A stretch of 15,341 nt of DNA. Origin: DASWHK01 sp036398215. GTDB taxonomy: Bacteria; Acidobacteriota; UBA890. The stretch covers positions 1 to 15,341 of the forward strand of contig DASWHK010000214.1 of the NCBI GenBank assembly GCA_036398215.1. The letters run 5' to 3'. This document shows positions 4,876 through 15,304 of this stretch, piece after piece (position 1 is the first letter of the stretch; the number at the start of each line of letters is the position of its first letter). Both the position numbers and the translations under genes were made by a program. A model generated the notes under the pieces. It searched no databases. It was not told the DNA's origin and saw only the letters and a program-made list of their open reading frames with translations.

Positions 4876-6230
4876 CTAGAGCCGGAAGACATGGTCGGCC
4901 TCGATCCCCTTGGTGGCGTTGCGGGTGTCGAACAGCAGCGGCGCGTGGCGGGCGGTGAGCGGGTAGTCGAACGCGGCGTGGTCGGTGACGATCACCACCA
5001 GGTCGGTGGCCTCCAGGACCTGCGGGCTGGGCTCTTCGGCGACCAGCGTCGCCTCGCCCAGCGGCAGGCGGGGGACGAAGGGGTCGGAGTAGGAGACCTT
5101 GGCGCCGAAGCCTTGCAGCTCGGCGATGATTCGCAGCGCGGGCGACTCGCGGATGTCGCTGACATTGCGCTTGTAGGCGACCCCCATGACATGGACGCGC
5201 GAGCCCCGCATCGCCTTGCCGCGCTCGTTGAGCAGCTCCATCGAGCGGCGGGCGACGAACAGCGGCATCTCTCCGTTGACCCGCTCGGCGAGATCGATGA
5301 ACTGGGGCTCGAAGCCGTCGATGCGCGACTTCCAGCGCAGGTAGATCGGGTCGATCGGAATGCAGTGGCCGCCCAGCCCCGGGCCCGGGTAGAAGGGCAT
5401 GAAGCCGAACGGCTTGCTGGCGGCGGCGTCGATCACCTCCCAGACGTCGATACCCATGTGGGCGCACATCATCGCCATCTCGTTGACCAGCGCGATGTTG
5501 ACGCTGCGGAAGGTGTTCTCGAGCAGCTTGACCATCTCGGCGACCCGGGTCGAGGAGACCGTGACCACCTTTTCGGCCCACTGCCCGTAGAGGGTCGCGG
5601 CGATCTCGGCGCACTTCGGGGTGACCCCGCCGACGACCTTGGGGATGTTCTTGGCGCCGTACTCGCGGTTGCCGGGGTCGACCCGCTCCGGCGAGAAGGC
5701 GAGGAAGAGGTCGCGGCCCACCTCGAGCTCCAGCGCCTGCAAGCGCGGCAACAGGACCTCCTCGGTGGTCCCCGGATACGTGGTGCTCTCGAGCACCACC
5801 AGGGTCCCCTCGTCGATCCGCGAGGCCAGGGCCTCGGTCGCCGCCATCACGTAGGTGAGGTCGGGGTCGCCGGTCTTGCGCAGCGGCGTCGGCACGCAGA
5901 CGATCACCACGTCGAGCTCGCCGATCGCGCCCCACTCGGTGGAGGGAATGAAGTTGCCGGCGGCCAGCGCCTCGCCGAGCCGGGTATCGGTCACGTCGAG
6001 GACGTGCGAGCGGCCGTCGCGGAGGCCGTCGACGATGGCGCGGTTGACGTCGATGCCGAGCACCGGAAAGCCGGCGGCGGCCGCCTCCAGCGCGAGGGGC
6101 AGGCCGACGTATCCGAGGCCGACGACGCCGATATGGGCGTCGCGGGTGCGGATCTTCTCAATCAACTGCGCGGCGAGGTCCTTCACCGGGACGACGTCGG
6201 GGATCTGCTGCTGAAGGGTGCTGGTGTGCA

Positions 6231-6234
<4 letters not shown>
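4876..6234 (-). CDS. UDP-N-acetylhexosamine 6-dehydrogenase (WbpA/WecC type)
   Basis: A 452-residue nucleotide-sugar dehydrogenase that oxidises C6 of a UDP-sugar with two NAD+ to give a uronic acid precursor. The Rossmann motif is GVVGLGYVGLPLA (36-48), PGNREYG lies near 187-193, the active-site Lys is in EMVKLLENTFRSVN (K235), and the catalytic Cys is C291 in GPGLGGHCIPIDPIYL. The third domain contains GVAYKRNVSDIRESP (351-365). GGHCIPIDP with YLRWKSR favours the UDP-GlcNAc/UDP-ManNAc group over UDP-glucose dehydrogenase; the exact substrate is not certain. ATG 6234 overlaps the glmS stop by 4 bp; a second ATG at 6231 is possible. The coupling with glmS fits a supply line of amino-sugar uronate for the EPS. 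Confidence 0.9.
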
Positions 6235-8147
<1,913 letters not shown>

Positions 8148-8161
8148 GGGACGCTTCCTGT

Positions 8162-9208
8162 TCAGTTGACGGTTGGTAGGGTGTCCAGGTGACCGAGACC
8201 GGTCGCCGGGGTGCTGCGGGTGGCCAGCGAGACGATCACCCGGGCGAGCTTCATGGGGTCGTGGCGAACGACTTCGGTATGGGAGGCCTGGAGGTCGGCG
8301 ACCAGGGGAACCAGCCCCCTGGCAGCGATCTCCGCCCGCTCCCAGGCGACCGGCTCGGAGCCCGTTGCCCTGTAGCGGCCACCGGTGTCCGGACGCGGCC
8401 GTTGCTCGTTGAGGATGCAGACGTCGAGCACCCGCTCGCCGAGATGGTTCTCGATAGCGCGCAGGTGGTCGACGGCCGTGAAGCCGTCGGTCTCTCCGGG
8501 CTGCGTCATCAGGTTGCAGACGAAGACGCGGAGCGCCATCGTCTCGCGGATCGCGTCGGCGACCCCGGAGACGATCAAGTTCGGGATGACGCTGGTGTAC
8601 AGGCTTCCCGGGCCGAGAACGACGATTTTGGCGGAGGCGATCGCCTCCAGCACCCCGGGGGCCGGTTGCTGCCGCAGCGGCTCGAGCCAGACCCGCGAGA
8701 TCCTTTGATTGGCAGCGGAGATCGCCAGCTCACCGCGCGCCACGCGGCCGTCGGCGAGCTCGGCGCAGACCGAGACCTGCTCCTCGGTGACCGGCAAGAT
8801 GGCGCCGCGGCCGCCGCCCAGCAGCCCGCGGGCCTCGTCGACCGCCTGCGCCAGGCTGCCGGAGCGCTGGCACATCGCCGCCAGCATCAGGTTGCCGAGG
8901 GAATGGCCGTGCAGGCCGTCGTCGGAGAGGAACCGATGCTGGAAGAGCTGCCGCAGCGACTCGTGGTCGGCCATCGCGGTGACGCAGTTGCGCAGGTCGC
9001 CGACCGCCGGCAGCTTCAGGGCGCTGCGCAGCCGGCCGCTCGAGCCGCCGTCGTCGCTGGTGGCGACGATCGCGGAGATGGTGAGATCGGGCTCCGGCGG
9101 CATCCGGTTCGCCGCCAGGCGGTGCAGCCCGGCGAGCAGGACCGGCAGGCCGGTGCCGCCGCCGATTCCGACGATCTCCACCGTTCGCGGCTCGATCATG
9201 GCGCCCAT
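8162..9208 (-). CDS. yvcK: YvcK/GlmR-type UDP-sugar-binding regulator (CofD-like fold)
   Basis: A 348-residue cytoplasmic protein of the CofD-like family. Clear motifs are VGIGGGTGLPVLLAGL (13-28), SDDGGSSGRLR (51-61), GDLRNC (70-75), HSLGNLMLA (102-110), GPGSLYTSVIPNL (199-211) and NLMTQPGETDG (232-242). In Bacillus subtilis, YvcK (GlmR) binds UDP-GlcNAc and stimulates GlmS when that sugar is scarce. It lies 14 bp upstream of glmS here, so it may tune precursor flow into the EPS. Direct control of this GlmS is inferred. Start choice is uncertain: ATG 9208 is used; GTG 9217 would give a 4-bp overlap with the preceding gene, and ATG 9199 is also in frame. Confidence 0.92.
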   Translation of the reverse strand: MGAMIEPRTVEIVGIGGGTGLPVLLAGLHRLAANRMPPEPDLTISAIVATSDDGGSSGRLRSALKLPAVGDLRNCVTAMADHESLRQLFQHRFLSDDGLHGHSLGNLMLAAMCQRSGSLAQAVDEARGLLGGGRGAILPVTEEQVSVCAELADGRVARGELAISAANQRISRVWLEPLRQQPAPGVLEAIASAKIVVLGPGSLYTSVIPNLIVSGVADAIRETMALRVFVCNLMTQPGETDGFTAVDHLRAIENHLGERVLDVCILNEQRPRPDTGGRYRATGSEPVAWERAEIAARGLVPLVADLQASHTEVVRHDPMKLARVIVSLATRSTPATGLGHLDTLPTVN

Positions 9209-9213
9209 CGCCT

Positions 9214-10287
9214 TCACCGCCCCTTGCCGAAGAGCACGACCTTGACGGTCTTGAGCAGCACCCGGAGGTCGGTCGCGAGCGAGGCGTGCTTGGCGTACCA
9301 GAGGTCGTACTCGAGCTTGCGGGCGGCGTCCTCGACCGAGCCGCCGTAGGGGTAGCTGACCTGTGCCCAGCCGGTGATCCCCGGCTTCAAGAGATGCCGG
9401 AGGTCGTAGAAAGGGATCTCCTCGCGCAGCATCTCGACGAAGCAGGGCCTCTCCGGCCGCGGCCCCACGAAGCTCAGCTCGTTGCGCACGACGTTGATGA
9501 CCTGCGGGAGCTCGTCGAGGCGGAACTTCCTGAGCAAGGAGCCAACGCGAGTCACCCGGTCGTCGTCGACGTTCGCCCACACCGGCCCGGTGTCCTTCTC
9601 GGCGTCGTCGCGCATGGAGCGGAACTTGTAGAGCATGAAGGGCTCGCCGTTGAGGCCGATGCGCTCCTGCTTGAACAGCGCCGGGCCGCGGGAATCGAGC
9701 TTGATGGCGAGCGCAATGGCGGCCAGCAGCGGCGCGCCGGCGACCATCAAGACGAAAGCGCAGACGCTGTCGAGAGCGCGCTTGATCAGCCGGTAGCTGG
9801 GCGAATGGTTGAAGCCGTCGCTGAACAGCAGCCACTCGTGGCTGAGCGCTTCGAGCCAGACCTTGTGCTCGACGTCATCGAAGAAGTCGACGGTGTCGCG
9901 GACCCGGACGCCGCGGAAGCGGCAGGCGATCAGGGCGTCGGCCAGCTCCTGGTTACCCTCGAGGCCGGCGTCGACGATCACCTCGGAGACGCCGTTCTCA
10001 AGCAGCAGCCGCTCGAGCTTTTCGGGGTCGAGGCGGCGGGCGCCGTTGCCGTTCGCCTCGACGTCGTAAAGCCGGCGGGCGCCGCCGGCGGCGGCGTCGT
10101 CCGCCGGGCCGAAGGCGCCGCGGATCTCCTTGTAGAGCATCTCGGTGCGCTCGGGCGTGCCGATGATCAAGACGCCGGCGCCGTTGCCAACCGACGACGT
10201 CGTGGACTGCACGACGGCGGCGGTGGCGCCGGCCGGCGCTGGCGCGCCGCCCGTCGTCTCGGTATTCAGCTGCCCGTTGGCGCTCAT
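9214..10287 (-). CDS. Polyprenyl-phosphate sugar-1-phosphate transferase
   Basis: A 357-residue initiating transferase of the bacterial sugar transferase family. It moves a sugar-1-phosphate from a UDP-sugar to undecaprenyl phosphate at the inner membrane. A Rossmann-like N-terminal domain (about 36-155) lacks the four membrane helices of WbaP/WcaJ. One re-entrant hydrophobic segment follows (171-196), then LFKQERIGLNGEPFMLYKFR (204-223), the catalytic pair D258-E259 in FRLDELPQ, SFVGPRPERP (272-281) and KPGITGWAQVSYPYG (301-315). The first 35 residues are Ala/Gly/Thr-rich linker. The ATG overlaps the BY-kinase stop by 4 bp. This short architecture resembles the EpsB-like enzymes of exosortase-associated clusters. 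The sugar cannot be told from sequence. Confidence 0.93.
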   Translation of the reverse strand: MSANGQLNTETTGGAPAPAGATAAVVQSTTSSVGNGAGVLIIGTPERTEMLYKEIRGAFGPADDAAAGGARRLYDVEANGNGARRLDPEKLERLLLENGVSEVIVDAGLEGNQELADALIACRFRGVRVRDTVDFFDDVEHKVWLEALSHEWLLFSDGFNHSPSYRLIKRALDSVCAFVLMVAGAPLLAAIALAIKLDSRGPALFKQERIGLNGEPFMLYKFRSMRDDAEKDTGPVWANVDDDRVTRVGSLLRKFRLDELPQVINVVRNELSFVGPRPERPCFVEMLREEIPFYDLRHLLKPGITGWAQVSYPYGGSVEDAARKLEYDLWYAKHASLATDLRVLLKTVKVVLFGKGR

Positions 10288-12452
10288 CCCTGCGCTTGCC
10301 TCTTGGCCCGGCGGGAGTCCGCGTAGTGGTTGGAGTAGTAGTCGTAGGCGTAGGCGTAGCGGCTGCGCCCGTAGTTGACGTCGTTGAGGACGACGCCGGG
10401 GACCTTGGAGAGGTCGAAGGTCTCCGCGGCCCTCTCGAGCAGCTCGCGACGCGTGTGGCGGGCGCGCACCACCAGCAACGCCTGGTCGGCGAGCGTCGCC
10501 AGCACGTGGCTGTCGGCCATGGGCACGATCGGCGGCGCGTCGAGAACGATGTACTCGAAGCGCTCGCGCAACTGTTGCAGCAACTTCGGCGCCGCCGCCG
10601 AGACCAGGGCCTGAAAGGACGCGTTGGTGCCGTCGGTGTCGGCGATCACGTACAGGCGCCCGACCCTGGTGGCGTAGCGGAGCGGGTTCTCGTCCGGATT
10701 CTGCAGCAGCTCCGCGAAGCCGCCCTTGCCGTTGTTGAAGCCACCCTTGAGCGTTTCGCTCAGTGCCTGATGGACGCGCGGCCAGCGCAGGTCGCAATCC
10801 ATCAGCAGCACGCTGCCATTGGTTTGCTCGGTGAGCGCCACGGCCAGATTGATCGAGGTCGTCGTCTTGCCCTCGCCGCCGGCGGAGCTGGTTACAAGCA
10901 GCACCTTCGAGCCATCGGCATCGAGGGACTGGCGGGCCCGCATCGCCAGTACCCTGTACTGCTCCGTGGCCACCGCCGACGGATCGAGCAGGGTGACGAG
11001 CTTCGAGCGGGTGCCGTTGTTGCCGGCGCGCTTGATCGACGGGATCGAGGCGAGAATCGGTAGATCGGTGTAGCCGCGAAGCTCCTCGACGTCGGCGAAC
11101 GAGGCGTCGGTTTGCTCGACGACGAAGACGGCGGCGGCCGCGAGGCAGATGCCGGCGGCGAGGCCGAGAAGGGCCAGCCGCAGGCGCGGCGGACCGCTGG
11201 GCTCGAGCGGCAGGCGCGCCGGCTCTACGAGCCGGAAGGTCAGGCCGCTGTTGCTTTGCGTCAGCTGCCCGGACAGCTGGGTGTTGTACTGCGTCTGCAG
11301 CAGGCTTGCGTGCTGGGCCTTGGTCATGTCGTAGGCGCGCTGCAGGTCGGCCAGCTGCGTTTGTTGCGCCGGGATCACGTCGAGCTGGCGTCGGGTCGCG
11401 GCGATGTCGGCGTTGATCGTTTGCCGATCGCGGCGCAGCGCGGCGAGCGTCTGGTCGACGAAGTCGAGGCGCGCCACCAGGCGGATGTAGCGGATCTGCG
11501 GCTCCGAGGCGTACTCGCCGCGGCTGCTCCCGAAGCCCGGCGCCGTGCCGGCGGCCTCGGCGGCGGCGATCTCCCGCTTCTTGCGGAGGACGTTGGGGTG
11601 GTTATCGGTGTAGCGGCTCTGTAGCGCCGCCAGCTCGTCCTCGAGCTCGGCGAGGTCGACGCCGGGATTGACGGCGCCGAGCTCCTTGAGGATGTCGAGC
11701 TCGGAGACGATCTGGGCGCGCTCGGCCTCCGAGTCCCTGATGGCGTCGTTCTTCCGCGTCAGGTCGTCGCGCAGCCGGCGGAGCTCGCTTTCCTGTGCCA
11801 CGAAGTTGAGCGGCAGGTCGCCGCCCGCCTGCTGCCGGTAGTCTTCGATCCGCTGCTGCTGTTCGTCGAGCTGGCGGCCCAGGGCGTCGATCTGCGCGTC
11901 GAGGACCCCGGTGACCGCGTCGGCCTGGGTGCGCCGGGCGGCGACGATGTCGGCGATGAACAATTCGGCGAGCCGGGAGGCGACGTTCTTGGCGAGCTCC
12001 GGGCTGGTGCTGGTGTAGCCGATCTTGAACGTCTCCTCGCCCTCGACCCTGATCGCTATGGTCGAGCGCAGCTGATCGAGGCTCTCCTGCGGGATGCCGG
12101 CCGCGCCCGCCCGATACAGGCCCAGCTCCGTGTTGATCTGATCGAGCAGGCTGCGGCGGTGGATGATCTCGCGGATCGTGGCCAGATGGGTTTGCACGTC
12201 GACCGCCACCGGCCGCAGGGTCTGGTCGGTATCGGCGAGCGACTCCGCGGCGACCGTCACCTCGGAGGTGTAGGTCGGCGGCAGCAGGTAGGCGACGGTC
12301 GCGAAGGCCGCGGTGCAGAGAATCGCGGGCACCACGGCCCAGGGCCAGCGGCGCCGCGTGATGTCGAGGATGTGGAGCAGGGAGAGCCCTTCGCCTGCCT
12401 GCTCGGGCGCTGATCCGATGCGGATTCGATTGTTGGTGTGCAAGTCGCTCAT
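10284..12452 (-). CDS. Polysaccharide co-polymerase fused to a tyrosine autokinase (Wzc-like)
   Basis: A 722-residue inner-membrane protein controlling chain length and export. The Wzz domain has membrane helix 1 (about 37-57), a long periplasmic coiled coil (about 155-385), a proline-rich hinge (RLPLEPSGPPRL, 413-424) and helix 2 (425-446). The cytoplasmic BY-kinase follows: Walker A SSAGGEGKTTTS (522-533), Walker A' VLLMDCDLRW (548-557) and Walker B YIVLDAPP (634-641). The tail carries seven tyrosines (694, 699, 701, 703, 705, 706, 710), the expected autophosphorylation cluster. The ATG at 12452 lies 2 bp after the barrel gene; a far longer open frame upstream is a shadow of that gene. It should dock with the OPX protein of this operon to form the export envelope complex. 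Confidence 0.95.
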   Translation of the reverse strand: MSDLHTNNRIRIGSAPEQAGEGLSLLHILDITRRRWPWAVVPAILCTAAFATVAYLLPPTYTSEVTVAAESLADTDQTLRPVAVDVQTHLATIREIIHRRSLLDQINTELGLYRAGAAGIPQESLDQLRSTIAIRVEGEETFKIGYTSTSPELAKNVASRLAELFIADIVAARRTQADAVTGVLDAQIDALGRQLDEQQQRIEDYRQQAGGDLPLNFVAQESELRRLRDDLTRKNDAIRDSEAERAQIVSELDILKELGAVNPGVDLAELEDELAALQSRYTDNHPNVLRKKREIAAAEAAGTAPGFGSSRGEYASEPQIRYIRLVARLDFVDQTLAALRRDRQTINADIAATRRQLDVIPAQQTQLADLQRAYDMTKAQHASLLQTQYNTQLSGQLTQSNSGLTFRLVEPARLPLEPSGPPRLRLALLGLAAGICLAAAAVFVVEQTDASFADVEELRGYTDLPILASIPSIKRAGNNGTRSKLVTLLDPSAVATEQYRVLAMRARQSLDADGSKVLLVTSSAGGEGKTTTSINLAVALTEQTNGSVLLMDCDLRWPRVHQALSETLKGGFNNGKGGFAELLQNPDENPLRYATRVGRLYVIADTDGTNASFQALVSAAAPKLLQQLRERFEYIVLDAPPIVPMADSHVLATLADQALLVVRARHTRRELLERAAETFDLSKVPGVVLNDVNYGRSRYAYAYDYYSNHYADSRRAKRQAQG

Positions 12453-12454
12453 CG

Positions 12455-13756
12455 TTATCGTCCGTAGGGGAGCGCCGCGTTGCGACGGCTCCACTCCTGG
12501 CGTCGAGCGGCTGCGCCCGAGGGGCCGAAGAAGTTCAGGTTGATGCCGACGACGAAGCGGCGGCGCATGCCGGCGCTGAGCCCGTCGCCCAGGTACTGGA
12601 AGCCCACGTACGGGCTCACCGTGTCGTTGGTGCGGAAGGCGACCTTCGCCTCGGCGGAGAGCGTGAAGCTGTCCAGATCGATGCCGATGAAATCGGATTG
12701 CGAGGCCCGCAGACGGTGGTGCAGCTCGATCGTGTCGGTGAGGTTGCCGTTCAGATCCACCGTCAGCAGGTGGGAGATGATTTTCAGCAGCATCCCCGGC
12801 GGCAACGGGATCGGGATCTGGCCCTCGACCGTTTCGCGGTCCAGGAAACCTGCGAACTGGCCGGCCAAGCGGCCGTAGCGGGCCCTGAGGAAGAAGGAGC
12901 GCCCCTGCTTCTGCAGCTCTGCAGCGGCGGACAGGTAGGTGTCGTCGATCTGCACCGCGCCGACCTGCATCTCGATCGTGGTGGTCGGCCCGGCGGCGAA
13001 GGCGTAGGTGAGGTTGAGGCTGTGCTGCGTCTCCCCGGGCGGCACCCAGAGAAGATCGGGGTCGTTCTTCAGGGCGTCGTCGGCGATCAGACGCGGCTCG
13101 AGCAGCGAGTAGCTCACCCCGATGACCTTGTCGCGGCCGACGACGCGCGACAGCGCGATGGTGCCCGCGGTCCCCTGGTGGTCGACCGCCAGCGTGCCGA
13201 AGGCCTCGGCGGCTTCGATGTCGGCGACCGCGTGGTCGGCCCGCAGCTCCAGCGACGTGAAGCGTTCCACTTGCCAGGTGATCCCCGCGTAGCCCCCGGT
13301 CTCCAGGATGTTTCCGCTCGGCAGTACGACGACGGTATCGGGAATGCGCCGCGCCGGGTCGTTGGTTCTCAGCAGCGAGGCGCCGGCGTTGAAGACGAGC
13401 GTGCGGGCCAGCTCGTGGCTGAGCGTCACCGCGGCGGCGTGGTTGACGGAGTTGATCTCGCCGTGCCCGGAAAGGACCTCGATCTCCGGCTCGTACACCG
13501 CGTACAAGCGGGTCTGGCGGCCGTTGATCCCAGCCGAGAGCACCGTGGGCACGAAGAGGAACACCTGCTCGGTAGTTTCCTCGGTGAAGCCGCGGTCGGC
13601 GATGAACTCGAGGGTCGTCGGATAGGCGTAGAGGAATCGTCCCGTGGTGCCGCCGGCTTCCGCCTGCTCCTGGGCCGCCGCGGCGGCCGGGGCGGCACCG
13701 GCGAGCGCGATGGTGGCGAGCAGTACCAGCGCGCCCGTCTTCGCGGAGGTCGTCAT
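12455..13756 (-). CDS. Outer-membrane beta-barrel of the EPS operon
   Basis: A 433-residue protein with a Sec signal peptide (MTTSAKTGALVLLATIALAG, then an Ala run, cleavage near 28). About 400 residues of alternating polar and hydrophobic strands follow (for example SLNLTYAF, FVVGINLNFF), consistent with a 14-18-strand barrel. No enzymatic motif is visible. Its ATG overlaps the OPX gene stop by 4 bp, and the kinase gene follows 2 bp later. In Myxococcus xanthus, OPX proteins lacking an outer-membrane segment are paired with separate barrels thought to form the pore. The short anchorless OPX next door suggests the same split here. A barrel of unknown structural role is the alternative. The C-terminus extends about 20 polar residues past the last strand. 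Confidence 0.8.
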   Translation of the reverse strand: MTTSAKTGALVLLATIALAGAAPAAAAAQEQAEAGGTTGRFLYAYPTTLEFIADRGFTEETTEQVFLFVPTVLSAGINGRQTRLYAVYEPEIEVLSGHGEINSVNHAAAVTLSHELARTLVFNAGASLLRTNDPARRIPDTVVVLPSGNILETGGYAGITWQVERFTSLELRADHAVADIEAAEAFGTLAVDHQGTAGTIALSRVVGRDKVIGVSYSLLEPRLIADDALKNDPDLLWVPPGETQHSLNLTYAFAAGPTTTIEMQVGAVQIDDTYLSAAAELQKQGRSFFLRARYGRLAGQFAGFLDRETVEGQIPIPLPPGMLLKIISHLLTVDLNGNLTDTIELHHRLRASQSDFIGIDLDSFTLSAEAKVAFRTNDTVSPYVGFQYLGDGLSAGMRRRFVVGINLNFFGPSGAAARRQEWSRRNAALPYGR

Positions 13757-14391
13757 CGGACGAACACCGTGTCGTTGGCCTGCAGGACGAGGAGCTGGGC
13801 GCTGTTGCCGCCGCGCACGAGGTCATTGACGTTGACCCTGATCCACGAGGTCGTCAGGCCGTTTTGCCTCACCACGACCACGTCGCCGCGGTTGGCGTAC
13901 TCGGTGAAGCCGCCGGCCATGGCGATCGCGTCCAGCACCGTCGTCCGCTGGCGCAACAGGAAGCGATTGGCGTCGCGCACCTCGCCGAGGACCGAGATCT
14001 TGGCGCTGTTGATCTCCATGACCAGGACCGAGACCACCGGGTCCTCGAGGTAGTCGCGCAGGCGGGCGGTGATCTCCTGCTGAATCTCCTCGGCGGTGCG
14101 ACCGCTGGCCATCACCTCGTTGACCAGCGGCAGCGAGATCCGCCCGTCCGGACGCACGCTGACCTCCTTGGTCAGGTCTTCCTCGTTCCAGACGAACACC
14201 TCGATCAGGTCTTCCGGACCGAGACGATAGGCGGCAACGTCGGTGCCGACGGGCGGGCGGTTGCCGTTGTCGGTGGCGGGCGTCGTATCCGTGCCCTGTT
14301 GGGGGCCGCTCATCGCCAGCCCGGCGACCAAAGTGAAGGCGACGATCACCGCCAGCCGCCCATTCCCTCTCAACGCATGGTTGTTGTGCAT
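13753..14391 (-). CDS. OPX polysaccharide export protein, short and without lipobox
   Basis: A 212-residue periplasmic protein of the Wza/OPX family. The signal segment (about 12-28) is followed by the Poly_export domain (55-124: YRLGPEDLIEVFVWNEEDL, RPDGRISLPLV, LEDPVVSVLV). One SLBB domain follows (132-175: ISVLGEVRDANRF, LDAIAMAGGF, VVVVR), and the end is NDTVFVR. There is no cysteine anywhere, so it is not a lipoprotein. The C-terminal helix that forms the Wza outer-membrane pore is missing. It must therefore rely on a partner, most likely the barrel in the next gene (4-bp overlap). AAAGGAG lies 7 bp before the ATG, and a sigma-54 promoter lies about 35 bp upstream. It is the first gene of the operon. 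Confidence 0.93.
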   Translation of the reverse strand: MHNNHALRGNGRLAVIVAFTLVAGLAMSGPQQGTDTTPATDNGNRPPVGTDVAAYRLGPEDLIEVFVWNEEDLTKEVSVRPDGRISLPLVNEVMASGRTAEEIQQEITARLRDYLEDPVVSVLVMEINSAKISVLGEVRDANRFLLRQRTTVLDAIAMAGGFTEYANRGDVVVVRQNGLTTSWIRVNVNDLVRGGNSAQLLVLQANDTVFVR

Positions 14392-14426
14392 CCGAGAACT
14401 CCTTTCGTGGTTCGTGTGGCAGAGAG

Positions 14427-14442
14427 AGCAAGAGCCGTGCCA
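14427..14442 (-). promoter_or_regulatory. Sigma-54 (RpoN) promoter of the EPS operon
   Basis: The minus strand reads TGGCACGGCTCTTGCT, which matches the -24/-12 consensus TGGCACG-N4-TTGCW at every defined base, with the required 10 bp between GG and GC. The predicted start is near 14416, leaving a 25-nt leader with the AAAGGAG ribosome site. Transcription would need an ATP-dependent enhancer-binding activator, which is not encoded in the window. Confidence 0.85.
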
Positions 14443-14463
14443 CGCATTCGTTTCGGCCGCAAA

Positions 14464-14523
14464 AGGCCCGACGGCGGCGCCTCCCGGGAATTCAACCGAT
14501 TCGGAGGTGCCGCCGCCGGGCCT
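14464..14523 (-). terminator. Long stem-loop, possible terminator of the upstream gene
   Basis: Arms 14464-14484 and 14503-14523 pair over 21 bp with two mismatches around an 18-nt loop. On the minus strand the stem is followed by TTTTGC, a short T-run. It would stop readthrough from the 14634-15254 gene into the EPS operon. It lies just upstream of the sigma-54 promoter, so an upstream activator site is an alternative. Confidence 0.6.
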
Positions 14524-14562
14524 CGGTACAGCAAGCGGCTTCCACCGCGCGGAACCCGCTTA

Positions 14563-14581
14563 CCACCGGCTCGACCGGTGG
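14563..14581. repeat. Palindrome CCACCGG-CTCGA-CCGGTGG
   Basis: A perfect 7-bp stem with a 5-nt loop, about 130 bp upstream of the -24/-12 element. The distance suits an enhancer-binding protein site, but it could equally be part of the 3' end of the upstream transcript. The role is inferred. Confidence 0.45.
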
Positions 14582-14582
14582 C

Positions 14583-14619
14583 CTCGCAGCCCGGAGATGG
14601 GAACTTCGCCGGCTGCGAG
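14583..14619 (-). terminator. Stem-loop just after the 14634 stop codon
   Basis: CTCGCAGCCCGG (14583-14594) pairs with CCGGCTGCGAG (14609-14619) with one bulged C and a 14-nt loop. It lies 15 bp after the stop codon of the outer-membrane protein gene. No T-tract follows on the minus strand, so it would act as an RNA-stabilising 3' end rather than a classical terminator. Confidence 0.5.
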
Positions 14620-14633
14620 AAAGGATCCGGCGG

Positions 14634-15254
14634 TCAGAAGTTGATCGATACGCCGCCGGAGATCTCCCAGTTGTGCAGCGTCTTGCTGTCGGTCAGGCCG
14701 AGGATCGGGATGAGCAGCGGGTCGACGTCGTCCGGATCGAACGGCGTCAGGTGATCACGCACGTCGAGGCGCAGCCCCACCGCGCCGAGGTCGCCCTTGA
14801 TGCCGCCGCCGAAGTTGAAGCCGAGCTGGTGCTCGGTGATGTCGATGCCGGCGTCGTCGAACTTGAACGAATGAATGCCGATGCCGCCGGTGACGAACGG
14901 CGAGACCGGGCCGGGAATGGGAATGAGCAGGACGTTGGCCTCGGCGTAGATGACGCGGACGTCGAACGGAGCCGCCCCGGGGCCGGACTCCTCGACGTCG
15001 GCGAGGCCGCTGGGGCTGAGCACGACGCTGCCCTCGAAGCCCCACGGGTGGCCGTAGATGCCGGCACGGCCGCCGTACAGCGGCGAGTTGTCGAAGCCTC
15101 GGGTGACCTCGCTGGTTGCAATGTCGACGTCGTCGCCCAGCAGGGCGCCGATCACCAGGGCGACCTCGCCGTCCTGTGCCGCCGCGGGAGCGGCGAACAG
15201 GAGACCGGCGGTCACGGCGAGCGGTGCGATGAACAGAATTCGGCGGATCTTCAT
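14634..15254 (-). CDS. Small outer-membrane beta-barrel protein, unknown role
   Basis: A 206-residue secreted protein. The signal peptide is MKIRRILFIAPLAVTAGLLF followed by AAPAAA-Q, with cleavage near 26. The rest is Gly-rich with alternating strands (FVTGGIGIHSFKF, HQLGFNFGGGIKG, VGLRLDVRDHL) and ends in SGGVSINF. The terminal Phe is the usual barrel-assembly signal. It resembles eight-strand OmpA/OmpW-like porin-family proteins; no specific function can be given. AAGGAAGGAAAG lies upstream of the ATG. It is separated from the EPS operon by 242 bp with stem-loops and the sigma-54 promoter, so it is probably its own transcription unit. Confidence 0.82.
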   Translation of the reverse strand: MKIRRILFIAPLAVTAGLLFAAPAAAQDGEVALVIGALLGDDVDIATSEVTRGFDNSPLYGGRAGIYGHPWGFEGSVVLSPSGLADVEESGPGAAPFDVRVIYAEANVLLIPIPGPVSPFVTGGIGIHSFKFDDAGIDITEHQLGFNFGGGIKGDLGAVGLRLDVRDHLTPFDPDDVDPLLIPILGLTDSKTLHNWEISGGVSINF

Positions 15255-15304
15255 CTGGCTTTCCTTCCTTCGCTGATCAGCAGCCTGGGGCGGGCGGGAT
15301 GGGT

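Noticed and set aside
12453..13826. N-terminal extension of the BY-kinase frame to 1180 codons
   Set aside because: The extension overlaps the barrel gene in another frame and reads as low-complexity Arg/Pro/Ala. The ATG at 12452, directly before a typical Wzz N-terminus, is the natural start.
14392..14633. Riboswitch in the EPS leader
   Set aside because: The stem-loops lie upstream of the predicted sigma-54 start and would not be in the EPS transcript. No known riboswitch consensus was recognised.
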